A DNA stretch of 64,000 nt from Clostridium cylindrosporum DSM 605. GTDB lineage: Bacteria; Bacillota; Clostridia; Clostridiales; Caloramatoraceae. Each line of letters opens with the position of its first letter. Position 1 is the first letter of the stretch. This document shows, in pieces, positions 8,958-18,273 of this stretch. The stretch is from assembly GCF_001047375.1 (NCBI RefSeq), contig NZ_LFVU01000005.1, forward strand, positions 32,874-96,873, in the 5' to 3' direction. Made by a program: the position numbers and the translations under genes. Below the pieces are notes generated by a model. It was not told the DNA's origin. It did no database searches and was given only the letters and a program-made list of their open reading frames with translations.

Positions 8958-9713
8958 TTACAATTTAGTTCCGATTTTATTTATTATATTATCTCTATTT
9001 ATTATATCTCTTTTTATTTTTAAAATGTCTTTATGAAACTTTTTCATAATTCCTGCTGTTGTCTTTTGTGCAATTACAAGTTGTACACAGGTAATATTAT
9101 AAAACTTTTTACAAGAATTAGGCTCATTTTCGTGCCTTTCGTATGTTTTAATAGCACTTTTACTATTAAAATCTATAAACTCTTTAATTGTATCTAGGTA
9201 TATTCCATCATTATAACTTTTAAATATATCGTGCTTTGTATACTCCTCAATAACCCAAAGCTCATACTTTCTATGATTGTCGAGTAGTTTTAGGTTAACG
9301 TGTTGAGGCACTGTCATATCCTGAATAAGATGGTTTACAGCCCCTAGATAAAACATGGAATTCTTAATATTGCCTTTAAAATAAGAGTTAAGAGCTTTAG
9401 TATAGTATAATATACACTCTCTCATAGCATTACTATTTCCATAAAGACCCTTGCAATTATAAGGATTATAAAAGTGGTTACTACTTTTAAAGTCTTGGTC
9501 AGCCCATATACCCCCACTATTAATATCTTCTATATAATTAGAAAACAAGGCATATTCTTCTTCAAATCCGTCGCTCCTAAGGATGTGAAGTGCTTGATTA
9601 TTTATAAACTGGTGTACTTCACATTCAGTTGTCATTACCTTTTTCTTTAATGGATTAACTGCTCTTAGTACGTTTTTAAAAACAAAAGAATATGATTTTT
9701 CTATAGTTTTCAT
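8958..9713 (-). CDS. Zinc-dependent phospholipase C-like protein without signal peptide
   Basis: About 251 residues. The zinc-ligand pattern of bacterial phospholipase C (alpha-toxin / PC-PLC family) is complete. Numbering from the TTG at 9716 (subtract 1 for the ATG start), it has His35, Asp73 in WADQD, His81 in NHFYNP, then HLIQDMTVPQHVN with His129, Asp133 and His139, and His148/Glu152 in HRKYELW. Known members are secreted, yet this one begins KTIEKSYSFVFKN with no hydrophobic leader. It may therefore be intracellular or spore-associated, or the true start may have been missed. The ATG at 9713 and a TTG at 9716 compete; AAGGA is 7 nt from the TTG and 10 nt from the ATG. There is no operon partner. 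Confidence 0.8.
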   Translation of the reverse strand: MKTIEKSYSFVFKNVLRAVNPLKKKVMTTECEVHQFINNQALHILRSDGFEEEYALFSNYIEDINSGGIWADQDFKSSNHFYNPYNCKGLYGNSNAMRECILYYTKALNSYFKGNIKNSMFYLGAVNHLIQDMTVPQHVNLKLLDNHRKYELWVIEEYTKHDIFKSYNDGIYLDTIKEFIDFNSKSAIKTYERHENEPNSCKKFYNITCVQLVIAQKTTAGIMKKFHKDILKIKRDIINRDNIINKIGTKL

Positions 9714-9795
9714 CAATTATCATTCCTTATTCTTTTTATATCTTTATTTTAAACTATAATTGTTAAGTTGTAATTAAGAAAAACATTATATTATG

Positions 9796-11229
9796 TTATT
9801 TCTGTTGTTTTTCTTTCTCACTATTATTCTTGCCCATTTTTATGAAAATTAGTATAACTAGTGAAAGTATAATCGTTCCTGATAAAATTACATATTCAAT
9901 AGGTACACTTGTAGGTAATATACCTTCATTTACAGCCTTTTCCTTGTCAATTTTTAACACTGTTCCATTTGTAGATTCTAGTATATAAAGTCCACCAATT
10001 GGAGAGAATATACATTGAGACGGATTCTTAAGTGTCTCTCCTCCATTAACGTTTACTATAAGTTCTTGGGTAGATTTATCCTTTGGATTAACTACTAAAA
10101 TTTTTGCAGCTTCTTTACCTCCCTTAGCAAAGGGAACTAGAAGTTGTCCTTTAAACCCGAAATCTTCATCCTTCGATATATCCATATAACCTATTCTACC
10201 ACTTTCCCCGAATGTAATAAGTGGCTTTGCAACCTCTCCTTTTACATAGTATGTAAGAGGTAGAGGTTGATTTTTTCCTTCTACTCTAAACTTCCTATTA
10301 GTAACTTCCTCTCCACCTTCAAAATCAGGCCATCCTGCATATTCACCTTTCCCAAGCTTATATATGTAATCTTTTCCATTAGCTATTGGTCTTGATCCTC
10401 TATTTTCCATACCTTGAACAGTAACAAGAACACTTCCATCTGATAAATTAATCATATTTTTAGGGTTACGAATTCCAAATGCAAACATTTCAACATATGA
10501 ACCATCTTTATTCGCCCTTATAATTGAAGCATTAGATATTTCACTTCCTTTAACATGGTCATTTATCCTAGCCGGTGTATTAAAAGGAAGAAAACCATTT
10601 GTAGATGCTACATCATTTTTATCCTCTGTAAATGGATTAAGCGTTTTGAAGTTATTTCCCTTAAGAACCATTTCAGTTGATGGAATATCATGAAGATATG
10701 GGTTATCACGAAGCCATCCTCTTTCATAATTATCTAGTCCTACAACACCTGAGTTCGTAGCACTTCCTTGAGCAATATATATCATTTCATCATATCCTAT
10801 AGAAACACCGTTGTTTGAATAATCTCCATGACTTGGAAGGTTGTTCACAACATCAGTTAACTTTCCGTCTTTATATTTAGATACCTTTCCCTTATGTGAT
10901 ATGTATAAAACTCCCTTTTCCATTTTCACATATCCTATTGGTGAATTAAGTCCTTTAATAATTTCCCTATACTCACCCTTAGTAGTATATATAGAAACTT
11001 TCCCTTTACTTCCTTCATTTTCTCCTATGTACATGTTCCCACTTTCATCAAAGCAAATTGATGATGGATTCTTTAAGCCCTTAACAGCTACACTTGATTT
11101 ATAACCCTTAAGCACTTTTACCTTCTCATTATTATCCTTCTTATAAAAACTAATATTCAAAAGATTTAGGGTTAAAATACATATAAGTACAGAAATCCCT
11201 ATGCCTATTAGACTTTTAACTCTTTTCAC
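9796..11229 (-). CDS. Membrane-anchored beta-propeller, glucose/sorbosone dehydrogenase-like
   Basis: A 477-residue protein with an N-terminal membrane segment (about 8-30), a long extracytoplasmic domain built of repeats such as LKNPSSICFDESGNMYIGEN and FGIRNPKNM, and a C-terminal membrane segment (VILSGTIILSLVILIFIKM) followed by a basic tail. FGIRNP and the blade pattern resemble the soluble PQQ-type glucose/sorbosone dehydrogenase fold or NHL repeats; catalytic residues were not verified. Two anchors with a lumenal propeller suggest a surface sensor or scaffold. The start is GTG at 11229, with GGGAG 9 nt upstream. No operon partners. Confidence 0.65.
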   Translation of the reverse strand: MKRVKSLIGIGISVLICILTLNLLNISFYKKDNNEKVKVLKGYKSSVAVKGLKNPSSICFDESGNMYIGENEGSKGKVSIYTTKGEYREIIKGLNSPIGYVKMEKGVLYISHKGKVSKYKDGKLTDVVNNLPSHGDYSNNGVSIGYDEMIYIAQGSATNSGVVGLDNYERGWLRDNPYLHDIPSTEMVLKGNNFKTLNPFTEDKNDVASTNGFLPFNTPARINDHVKGSEISNASIIRANKDGSYVEMFAFGIRNPKNMINLSDGSVLVTVQGMENRGSRPIANGKDYIYKLGKGEYAGWPDFEGGEEVTNRKFRVEGKNQPLPLTYYVKGEVAKPLITFGESGRIGYMDISKDEDFGFKGQLLVPFAKGGKEAAKILVVNPKDKSTQELIVNVNGGETLKNPSQCIFSPIGGLYILESTNGTVLKIDKEKAVNEGILPTSVPIEYVILSGTIILSLVILIFIKMGKNNSEKEKQQK

Positions 11230-11390
11230 ACGCCTTCACTCCCAATTCCTTCTTCAAAATATTATATGTCTAAAGAATACTAATCTTTACTTTTATTTTC
11301 AGTAAGATTTCAAAGCTCCTATATGAGTTTACAAAAAATAACTTAAATGCTATGCTAATTTTTAGATATTAATTATTAAGAGGTGGTAAA

Positions 11391-12506
11391 ATGCATGACA
11401 TGCGTATAAAAAAACTTGCAGATAACCTTATTAACTACTCTTGCAAATTACAAAAGGGAGAAAAGATTCTTATAGAAACTGTAGGACTTGAATACCCTCT
11501 GGTAAAATGTCTTATAGACTCAGCATATGAAGCAGGTGGTATTCCCTTCGTAACTATAAAGGATAAAGCAATCGATAGAGCTCTACTTATAGGTGCAACT
11601 AAGGAACAAATGGATATGATGGCTTCATACGAATCAGCTAGAATGAAGGATATGGATGCCTATATAGGTATTAGATCAGGAAGTAATGTAAGTGAGCTTT
11701 CTGATGTGCCATCAGAGAAAATGACTTTATACTCAACTTATTTCTCTGAACCTGTTCATGGAAAAATAAGAGTTCCACACACAAAATGGGTAGTTCTAAG
11801 ATATCCATCACCTTCAATGGCACAGCTTGCTAACATGAGTACTGAAAGTTTTGAGGACTTTTACTTTAATGTATGTAATCTTGATTATTCTAAAATGTCT
11901 AAGGCAATGGATAATTTAGTAAACCTTATGAATAAAACAGATAAGGTTAGAATAACAGGAAAGGATACAGACCTTACCTTCTCAATAAAAGATATTAATG
12001 CTATAAAGTGTGCTGGGGAAATGAATATACCAGATGGTGAAGTATTTACAGCACCTGGTAAAACTTCTGTTAATGGATACATTACATATAATACTCCTGC
12101 TGTATATCAAGGCTTTACATTTGATAACATACGCCTTGAATTTAAAGATGGTAAAATAATAAATGCTACAGCTAACAATACAGAAAGAATTAATAAAATC
12201 TTTGATACAGATGAAGGTGCAAGATACGCTGGAGAATTTGCAATTGGAGTGAATCCATATATATTAACACCTATGAAGGATACATTATTCGATGAGAAAA
12301 TAGCAGGTTCTATCCACTTTACACCTGGAAGTTGCTATGATGAAGCAAGTAATGGAAATGATTCATCAATTCACTGGGACCTTGTATTTATCCAAAGACC
12401 AGAATATGGTGGAGGAGATATCTACTTCGATGATGTTCTAGTAAGACGTGATGGACTATTTGTAGTTCCAGAGCTTGAAGCCCTTAATCCTGAAAACTTG
12501 AAATAA
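11391..12506 (+). CDS. M29-family aminopeptidase
   Basis: A 371-residue metallo-aminopeptidase of peptidase family M29 (AmpS / aminopeptidase T). The metal-ligand pattern is visible: Glu217 in IPDGEVFTAP, Glu282 in AGEFAIG, His309 in GSIHFTPG, and His328/Asp330 in SIHWDLV. These bind two cations and remove N-terminal residues from peptides in the cytoplasm. The start ATG at 11391 has GAGGTGG 4 nt upstream. It is monocistronic, transcribed divergently from the beta-propeller gene, and ends at a large terminator. Confidence 0.9.
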   Translation: MHDMRIKKLADNLINYSCKLQKGEKILIETVGLEYPLVKCLIDSAYEAGGIPFVTIKDKAIDRALLIGATKEQMDMMASYESARMKDMDAYIGIRSGSNVSELSDVPSEKMTLYSTYFSEPVHGKIRVPHTKWVVLRYPSPSMAQLANMSTESFEDFYFNVCNLDYSKMSKAMDNLVNLMNKTDKVRITGKDTDLTFSIKDINAIKCAGEMNIPDGEVFTAPGKTSVNGYITYNTPAVYQGFTFDNIRLEFKDGKIINATANNTERINKIFDTDEGARYAGEFAIGVNPYILTPMKDTLFDEKIAGSIHFTPGSCYDEASNGNDSSIHWDLVFIQRPEYGGGDIYFDDVLVRRDGLFVVPELEALNPENLK

Positions 12507-12512
12507 TAAATT

Positions 12513-12556
12513 AGGCTTATACTTTTATAGTGAATATCACTTTTAAGTATAAGCCT
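12513..12556. terminator. Bidirectional terminator between convergent genes
   Basis: AGGCTTATACTT (12513-12524) and AAGTATAAGCCT (12545-12556) pair over 12 bp, with T-rich sequence on both sides. It separates the aminopeptidase (+) from the CPBP protease (-). Confidence 0.7.
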
Positions 12557-12568
12557 TTATATTAAACT

Positions 12569-13453
12569 TTATAGCTCTTCTCTCTTTTCTACTAAAATAT
12601 CTAATTTTTTAGTATTATTTTTCTTTTTATATACACCGTATATTATAATAAATGCTAAAGATAGAAACTGAGCAAAAATAATTCTAATTATCTCAAGCTC
12701 ATCTGTAGCATTTGGAGTAACAACATGTATAAGATTTTGTATTAAATCATTAAACATATGGTTAAAAAAAGCAACCCATATAGCACCTGAATAAATTGTA
12801 CAAAGTCCCCACTTGGCCCCCATAATAAATGCTATAAATACATATCCAATACTCATAATTATTCCAAGAGAAATTGTCATCTCTCCATTTACAACACTTT
12901 GAATAGGAAGAATTACATGCCATAATCCAAATAGCAGAGACTGTATAATAGTTGCAATAAATATACTATATCTTTTATTAAAAAGCTTTACAAATAACCC
13001 TATAAAGAGCCCTTCTTCCATCCATGAATTTAATAAATTAACTATAAAAGTTAGTACTATAAAAGAAATTTCAGTGTTTCTAACAATACTACCTGTTAAC
13101 GAAAAACCAGATGAATAAAATTCAAGTGATGTACTTACTCCATTAGAACTTAAATATAAAATTTCTAGTGTATAGGTAATAGCAAAACTAACAACTCCTA
13201 AAAGTGTTCCTCCTATAAAACCACTCCAAATCTTTTCTTTCTTAAACCCTATATCTCGCCAAGTATAATTAAAAATCTTAAGTACAATAAATATAACTAG
13301 GATTCCAAATACCTTATTTAATGTATTATCATCTAAAAATGTTTCATTTGTTTTAATAACAAGGTACTCAAAGTCTTTAAATAGATTACAGATTAAGAAT
13401 ATCCCAATCCCGACCCATAATGGATTATATCCCTTTATGCTTTCCAGTTTCAT
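12569..13453 (-). CDS. CPBP-family intramembrane protease-like protein with altered EExxxR motif
   Basis: A 294-residue polytopic membrane protein with about eight hydrophobic segments. The CPBP (CAAX protease/bacteriocin-processing) motifs are present: Glu146-Glu147, His179 in GLWHVILP, and NHMFND (231-236). The first motif reads EEGLFI, so the usual Arg of EExxxR is Ile151. The start ATG has GGAAGG 8 nt upstream. Family members cleave prenylated or leader peptides, or act in bacteriocin immunity; no bacteriocin gene lies nearby. The Arg loss leaves activity uncertain. Confidence 0.75.
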   Translation of the reverse strand: MKLESIKGYNPLWVGIGIFLICNLFKDFEYLVIKTNETFLDDNTLNKVFGILVIFIVLKIFNYTWRDIGFKKEKIWSGFIGGTLLGVVSFAITYTLEILYLSSNGVSTSLEFYSSGFSLTGSIVRNTEISFIVLTFIVNLLNSWMEEGLFIGLFVKLFNKRYSIFIATIIQSLLFGLWHVILPIQSVVNGEMTISLGIIMSIGYVFIAFIMGAKWGLCTIYSGAIWVAFFNHMFNDLIQNLIHVVTPNATDELEIIRIIFAQFLSLAFIIIYGVYKKKNNTKKLDILVEKREEL

Positions 13454-13505
13454 TTAATATACCTTCCCTTATAATTTCCAACTACTACCCGTAACTTCAA
13501 AATAA

Positions 13506-13631
13506 TTACAAATAGCTGTTATAACCAATATATGGCACCCGTCTTATCCTTGTGAAGTTAAGAATTGTATTTATCTTGCTTATATGACTTCCCCGTTTTT
13601 CTATTAATTCTTGAACTACTTCCCTTCCCAT
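13506..13631 (-). CDS. Small basic protein, unknown
   Basis: A 41-residue frame, MGREVVQELIEKRG to YIGYNSYL. It is taken from the ATG at 13631 because GGGGG lies 5 nt upstream; the longer frame back to 13703 would run into the HNH gene and has no ribosome binding site. It is rich in Arg, Ile and Tyr, with no membrane segment. It sits 25 bp downstream of the HNH nuclease gene on the same strand and may be cotranscribed. I recognise no family. Confidence 0.4.
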   Translation of the reverse strand: MGREVVQELIEKRGSHISKINTILNFTRIRRVPYIGYNSYL

Positions 13632-13656
13632 ATATTCCCCCTTAAGTATAGATGAA

Positions 13657-14802
13657 CTATAATACATTATTATGCCATATGTCATATCCTTGGTTATAAG
13701 CAATCTGATACAATGGGATAATAGTAGACTTTATTGAATATGTAAATTCTTCTTTATTAACATTGCCCTGTAACAATAAGTTTATATCTACTTTCTTATT
13801 TATTGTCAGATAGTCTTCTAGATATCTAATGTTTTTTTTATCTTTTCTTATTATATTAAAAGCATCAAATTGAAGGTCACAAAACCTATCAATATACAAA
13901 TCTAATTTAGGAAGCTTATTGTTTTTACAACTATTAATTTTATTAAAAGTAGGTACAAGATTCCATAATTCATCATGAAGAACAAAACTCCAAGGTATAA
14001 AGTGGTCTACACTAATACTTCCATACTTCTCTAAATTGTCAGCATTAAAACTCTTATTAGTATATAAATCTAGAATATTTCTTTGTGATATAACTAATTT
14101 CCAAAAGTTTTTTGCTTTAGATAGATCCCTCTTAATAGGAGGATAAATCTTAAAAGGTATAGCTGGAACATTTGGATTCCTTAACTGCAAATAATATACT
14201 AACTTAAAATTTATCCATCCATTTATTATTGCTTGATTTGAGGTTATATAGTTAACCCAACTATCATTTATTGTTATTTCTTTTTTCTTTTTATCTATTC
14301 TATATAACGATGTAAAGTCTTCTTCACTTAATTTTTGTATTAAATTGTTTATTTCTAAGTTAGAAATCTTTTTATTAGTAATTTTCTCTTTAAACTTTAT
14401 TTGTTCTTCATAAAAAGGACGTATAAGCCTATACGGAACATACAAACTTATAGTATTTATCATTTTATTCAATTGTCTATCAGTACTATTATAGATATAT
14501 TCAGCAATATATTCCTCATTTTCTTCTCTTCCAACTTTTAGTGTTTCATGAACATATAAAATTATTTGATTTAATTTATCTTGAAATCCTAGGTTTAATT
14601 TATAATAAATGACAGGATACCATGCTGTAGCAACCATTCTTGCTATTATTTTCTTAAACGACATTGTTTTATTACCAAATATAATTTCTTTATAAATTCC
14701 ATTAAACCAGAATAACTTATAGCTTGTAGAGAAATTCTTAAAATCAAGTGTTCTCTCTAATAAGTAACTTTCAACCTTTAGGGAGTTTGGTAAATTAATC
14801 AT
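13657..14802 (-). CDS. HNH endonuclease-domain protein
   Basis: A 381-residue protein with an HNH-type nuclease module near the C-terminus: SVDHFIPWSFV (Asp266-His267), WNLVP (280-284) and the later Asn/Lys of NKINSCKNNKLP. This is the DHxxPW...NLxP...N..K variant. The first 250 residues are unassigned, Lys/Ile/Asn rich and helical. The ATG at 14802 has AAGGAG 6 nt upstream, which is better than 14820. It stands alone and is AT-rich. Roles could be restriction-like defence or a remnant mobile nuclease; neither a methyltransferase nor a helicase adjoins it. Confidence 0.7.
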   Translation of the reverse strand: MINLPNSLKVESYLLERTLDFKNFSTSYKLFWFNGIYKEIIFGNKTMSFKKIIARMVATAWYPVIYYKLNLGFQDKLNQIILYVHETLKVGREENEEYIAEYIYNSTDRQLNKMINTISLYVPYRLIRPFYEEQIKFKEKITNKKISNLEINNLIQKLSEEDFTSLYRIDKKKKEITINDSWVNYITSNQAIINGWINFKLVYYLQLRNPNVPAIPFKIYPPIKRDLSKAKNFWKLVISQRNILDLYTNKSFNADNLEKYGSISVDHFIPWSFVLHDELWNLVPTFNKINSCKNNKLPKLDLYIDRFCDLQFDAFNIIRKDKKNIRYLEDYLTINKKVDINLLLQGNVNKEEFTYSIKSTIIPLYQIAYNQGYDIWHNNVL

Positions 14803-14970
14803 ATAACTCTCCTTCATCAAATTTACATTATAAATCGTTTATTTATTTTATTATTTAGCTTTAAAACTTAGTTTTTAAGTTAATTATTTCTTATACTCAA
14901 AATATATCCTATCATTGAATAAAATTCAAACAATAATTAACATATTAAACTTTTATTATACTGAGAAACC

Positions 14971-15008
14971 TAAATAAAAAACTGCTGATAAATTCAGTTT
15001 ATCAGCAG
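14971..15008 (-). terminator. Terminator of the PspA/FloA operon
   Basis: CTGCTGATAAA (14982-14992) and TTTATCAGCAG (14998-15008) form an 11 bp stem with a 5-base loop, followed on the minus strand by TTTTTTATTT. Confidence 0.85.
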
Positions 15009-15026
15009 CTTATAAATATATTATTT

Positions 15027-15434
15027 TTATCTTTTACACATAGGCTTTCCGAGTATCTCTGATGCAATAATTGCATTAGTTACTGGATTATCCGTTAATG
15101 CAAATGGATTTTTCTTCTCATTAGGAAAACTCTCTTTGTTTTCATAGGACTTTTTACTGTCTAAGTCATTTACTTCTGCATAGACTTCCTCTATTTTAGG
15201 CTTTTTCCTCTTATTTTTATTAACCTTTAGATTTTTAGTCTCCTCTGTATATACATTTTGGTGCATTAAATCATTATCAAAATCATTTAAAGGAGTATTA
15301 TCCCTTTTATTATTAACAGGATTTACTTTAGGTCTTCTTTTTATATTTTGATTATTTTTTGCACTTTCTTTTTTAAATGCTTCAACTATACTTCCTATTA
15401 TTCCGATTATTATCAGAAGTGATGCAATACTCAT
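15027..15434 (-). CDS. Small membrane-anchored protein in FloA operon, unknown
   Basis: A 135-residue protein. Residues 3-20 are a single hydrophobic segment (SIASLLIIIGIIGSIVEAF), followed by a long charged Lys/Asn linker and a short conserved-looking end, NPVTNAIIASEILGKPMCKR. It is the last gene of the PspA/FloA operon, 11 bp behind floA. The layout (one membrane helix, disordered linker, terminal motif) suggests an adaptor held at the membrane, perhaps to the flotillin assembly. No family recognised. Confidence 0.7.
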   Translation of the reverse strand: MSIASLLIIIGIIGSIVEAFKKESAKNNQNIKRRPKVNPVNNKRDNTPLNDFDNDLMHQNVYTEETKNLKVNKNKRKKPKIEEVYAEVNDLDSKKSYENKESFPNEKKNPFALTDNPVTNAIIASEILGKPMCKR

Positions 15435-15445
15435 AGTATCACCTC

Positions 15446-16462
15446 CTAGTTTTTAGGAGTTTGTTTATTTACATCATCATTTTTAACATTTTCTGTACTT
15501 GTTTCCTTAGCTATAGACTCTCTCATAGTAGTATCTGCCATTAGATTTTTAAGGTTAAAATAGTCCATTGCTGCCATTTTACCTGTTCTTAGCGCTTCAG
15601 CAAGGGCTAGTGGAACTTCAGCCTCTGACTCAACAACCTTAGCTCTCATTTCTTGAACCTTAGCCTTCATTTCTTGCTCTCTTGCAACACCCATAACTCT
15701 TCTTTCCTCTGCTCTTGCCTGTGCTATTCTCTTATCAGCCTCTGCTTGATCCGTTTGAAGCTGAGCACCAATGTTACGTCCGATATCAACATCTGCAACA
15801 TCAATTGAAAGAATTTCAAATGCTGTTCCTGCATCTAGCGACTTATTAAGAACTGTTTCTGATACTTTATCAGGGTTCTCAAGAACTTCCTTATGGCTCT
15901 TTGAACTACCAACAGTAGTAACAATACCTTCTCCAACTCTTGCTATAATGGTTTGCTCTCCAGCACCACCAACAAGTCTATCTATATTAGCTCTTACTGT
16001 AACTCTCGCCTTTACTATAAGTTCAATACCGTCATTTGCAACAGCTGAAACATTTGGAGTTTCAATTACCTTAGGATTAACACTCATTTGAACAGCTTGA
16101 AGAACATCACGACCTGCAAGATCTATTGCAGCTGCCCTTTGAAAATTAAGTGATATACCTGCTCTTTGTGATGCAATTAATGCATCTACTAGTCTATCTA
16201 CATTACCACCTGCTAGGTAATGAGCTTCTAGTGCATCTGTAGTAGTATCTATTCCACCTTTAACAGCTTTAATTAAAGGATTAACTATCTTAGCTGGTGG
16301 AACACGTCTTAATTTCATTCCAATAAGATCAAGTAAACCAACCTTTACATTTGCAGCTATTGCAGATATCCATAGTCCTAGTGGAACTAAGGAAAGAATA
16401 GTAACAACTACAATAAAAATAACGACACCAAGTATTATCATACCTATTAGTCCTAAATCCAT
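15446..16462 (-). CDS. floA: Flotillin-like protein FloA (SPFH domain)
   Basis: 338 residues: an N-terminal hydrophobic hairpin (about 3-30), an SPFH/band-7-like domain containing [33 protein letters not shown], and a coiled-coil rich in Ala/Glu ([19 protein letters not shown]). This matches B. subtilis YqfA/FloA, which forms functional membrane microdomains. The frame opens at 16477, but GGGGG lies 8 nt before the ATG at 16462 (MDLGLIG) and 16477 has no ribosome binding site. The usual NfeD partner is absent; instead it sits with PspA and YbjQ. Confidence 0.93.
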   Translation of the reverse strand: MDLGLIGMIILGVVIFIVVVTILSLVPLGLWISAIAANVKVGLLDLIGMKLRRVPPAKIVNPLIKAVKGGIDTTTDALEAHYLAGGNVDRLVDALIASQRAGISLNFQRAAAIDLAGRDVLQAVQMSVNPKVIETPNVSAVANDGIELIVKARVTVRANIDRLVGGAGEQTIIARVGEGIVTTVGSSKSHKEVLENPDKVSETVLNKSLDAGTAFEILSIDVADVDIGRNIGAQLQTDQAEADKRIAQARAEERRVMGVAREQEMKAKVQEMRAKVVESEAEVPLALAEALRTGKMAAMDYFNLKNLMADTTMRESIAKETSTENVKNDDVNKQTPKN

Positions 16463-16534
16463 ACCTCTTACCCCCATATTTTATAATTTATAAGGTATAA
16501 TTCCCTAATATAGGAAGTCCTATACCTTAATCTC

Positions 16535-16855
16535 TTATTCGTAATATACAGCTGTTCCTGTACAAGTTACCATTAGCATTCCTGATTGTTGTCCAAGTGT
16601 TTCATAGTCTACCTTTACGCCAATAACAGCATTTGCTCCCATATTTAATGCTCTTTGTTCTAATTCTCTTAAGGCATCTTCCCTTGCTCCTACAAGTTCA
16701 TTTTCGTATGTTCCACTTCTTCCACCAAATATATCTCTAAGACTTGCAGCTATATCCTTAATGAAATTAACACCTGTTACAACTTCACCAAATACAATCC
16801 CCTTATATTCTACTATTCTTTTTCCATCGATTGTTCCACTTGTTGTTAGTAACAT
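16535..16855 (-). CDS. YbjQ-family (UPF0145) protein
   Basis: 106 residues, complete YbjQ/DUF74 fold: the start [14 protein letters not shown], the core [17 protein letters not shown], and the end [25 protein letters not shown]. These small proteins form pentameric rings; the biochemical role is unknown, with heavy-metal binding proposed from weak similarity. AAGGAG lies upstream of the start. It lies inside the PspA/FloA operon, which suggests a place in the same envelope-stress response. Confidence 0.85.
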   Translation of the reverse strand: MLLTTSGTIDGKRIVEYKGIVFGEVVTGVNFIKDIAASLRDIFGGRSGTYENELVGAREDALRELEQRALNMGANAVIGVKVDYETLGQQSGMLMVTCTGTAVYYE

Positions 16856-16909
16856 AATTTAACACTCCTTAAATAATTATTAAATAAAAATAGCAAAGCC
16901 CTTTAAATT

Positions 16910-17557
16910 CTATCTAATCTTTTCAAATTCATTTACTATAAAATCAAACTCTTCCTTGTCTGTAATCTCACCATAGTCACTTTCTGATATACCAGGATAA
17001 TAATGAAGAATAAACTTTTCACCTGTTGCTATTTCTTGTATAATGATATATTTTTGATCCCTATTTAAATCCTGAAGTGTTGCAAGGACATTATATCTAG
17101 AACTACCTTCTCCATCCCTTGTAAGGTTTAATATAAAGTCATTGTAGAATACTGTATTAAAACTTTCTTTGTTACATTCTTTAACAAAAGCATCTTCCCT
17201 ACATCCACTACAACTATCGAAACTACATGTTTTAGTACAACTTAAGCACTTACACTTGCTACAATTTTCAAGCTGACTTATAGGTAGAGAGTATTTATTT
17301 TTTTTATTTTCTACTTCAGCTATCCTCTTTCCATCATTTAAAAAGCCAAGTATTCCATCCTTATTTTCTTCATAATACTTGTCCTCTAAATATTTAAGAA
17401 GTTCATTTGCAGCATCTACCCTTGAAAAATACTTTCTATTTCTTAAAGTTTCTTCTTCTATAAAAGGAGCAATTTCTGCAATTGCTCCATTTATATTATA
17501 AAGAAGAGAACCTAACTGATCTTTTTCTTTTTCTATGAAATCCTTAGCTCTTCCCAT
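16910..17557 (-). CDS. Cysteine-cluster protein in PspA operon, unknown
   Basis: 215 residues. The N-terminal ~90 are helical; the centre has eight cysteines (99, 102, 104, 107, 111, 116, 119, 128: CSKCKCLSCTKTCSFDSCSGC), a likely zinc- or iron-binding knot. The C-terminal ~80 residues (QDLNRDQKYIIIQEIATGEKFILHYYP..DYGEITDKEEFDFIVNEF) look like a small DUF1292-type beta domain. It is 14 bp behind pspA. I do not recognise the full-length family. Metal-linked sensing of membrane stress is an inference from context. Confidence 0.65.
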   Translation of the reverse strand: MGRAKDFIEKEKDQLGSLLYNINGAIAEIAPFIEEETLRNRKYFSRVDAANELLKYLEDKYYEENKDGILGFLNDGKRIAEVENKKNKYSLPISQLENCSKCKCLSCTKTCSFDSCSGCREDAFVKECNKESFNTVFYNDFILNLTRDGEGSSRYNVLATLQDLNRDQKYIIIQEIATGEKFILHYYPGISESDYGEITDKEEFDFIVNEFEKIR

Positions 17558-17571
17558 AAAATCACCTTTAA

Positions 17572-18222
17572 CTAATTATTTTCTTTGTATTTTTTAAGTT
17601 CTTCATCAAGATTAATTTCATTTAGCTTTTCAAATTCATCATCAAGAGAAGGTGTTTTAAGATCTGCTAAACCTTCTGCATAACTTTCCTTCTTTTGAAT
17701 CTTTCTTTCTATATCATCAAGATTTATCTTATTTGAGCTTGTTGAAACATTTGCAAGTATTTCATTTACCTTTTCATTTGCCTCTGCATTTGTATATCTT
17801 GCAGCTGCTTCATCTCTATACTTTCTTGTTTTTTCTATTTCAGTGTCTAAATCTCTTAACTTATCCTTAATAGCATCTGCCTTCTTTTGTGCATCAGCAT
17901 AGGTAGCTTTAAGTGAATTAAATCTCTTTTCTGCATCTAACTTTCTTTCAAGTGCTTTCTTTGCAAGCTCTTCATTTCCCTTACTTAATGCAAGCTTTAC
18001 TTTTTCATCATAATCCTTAACCTCAGCCTCAGCTGCTTCCATCTTCTTCTTAGTTTCGTGTACATTTCCAAGAATTTGTGCTGATGATATTTTCGCCTTA
18101 TTAAGGCTTTCCTCCATATCTCTTACCTTTTGATCTAGAAGTTCAACTGGGTTTTCAACACTATCTAGTGCAGTATTCACCTTTGATCTAAAAATATTTG
18201 ACACTCTCTTAAAAATACTCAT
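17572..18222 (-). CDS. pspA: PspA/IM30 family membrane-stress protein
   Basis: 216 residues, almost entirely coiled-coil. The start is typical (SIFKRVSNIFRSKVNTALDSVENPVELLDQKVRDMEESLNKAK), with the amphipathic membrane-binding helix and then the long hairpin. PspA/Vipp1 proteins assemble ESCRT-III-like rods on damaged membranes. AGGAGG lies 8 nt upstream. It is second in the stress operon, behind the Ser/Gly-rich membrane protein. No PspF or LiaRS gene is adjacent, so the control signal is unknown. Confidence 0.93.
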   Translation of the reverse strand: MSIFKRVSNIFRSKVNTALDSVENPVELLDQKVRDMEESLNKAKISSAQILGNVHETKKKMEAAEAEVKDYDEKVKLALSKGNEELAKKALERKLDAEKRFNSLKATYADAQKKADAIKDKLRDLDTEIEKTRKYRDEAAARYTNAEANEKVNEILANVSTSSNKINLDDIERKIQKKESYAEGLADLKTPSLDDEFEKLNEINLDEELKKYKENN

Positions 18223-18273
18223 TATTTTTTCCTCCTTAAACCCTATAAATTTTTATTTTTTATATATTAATTT

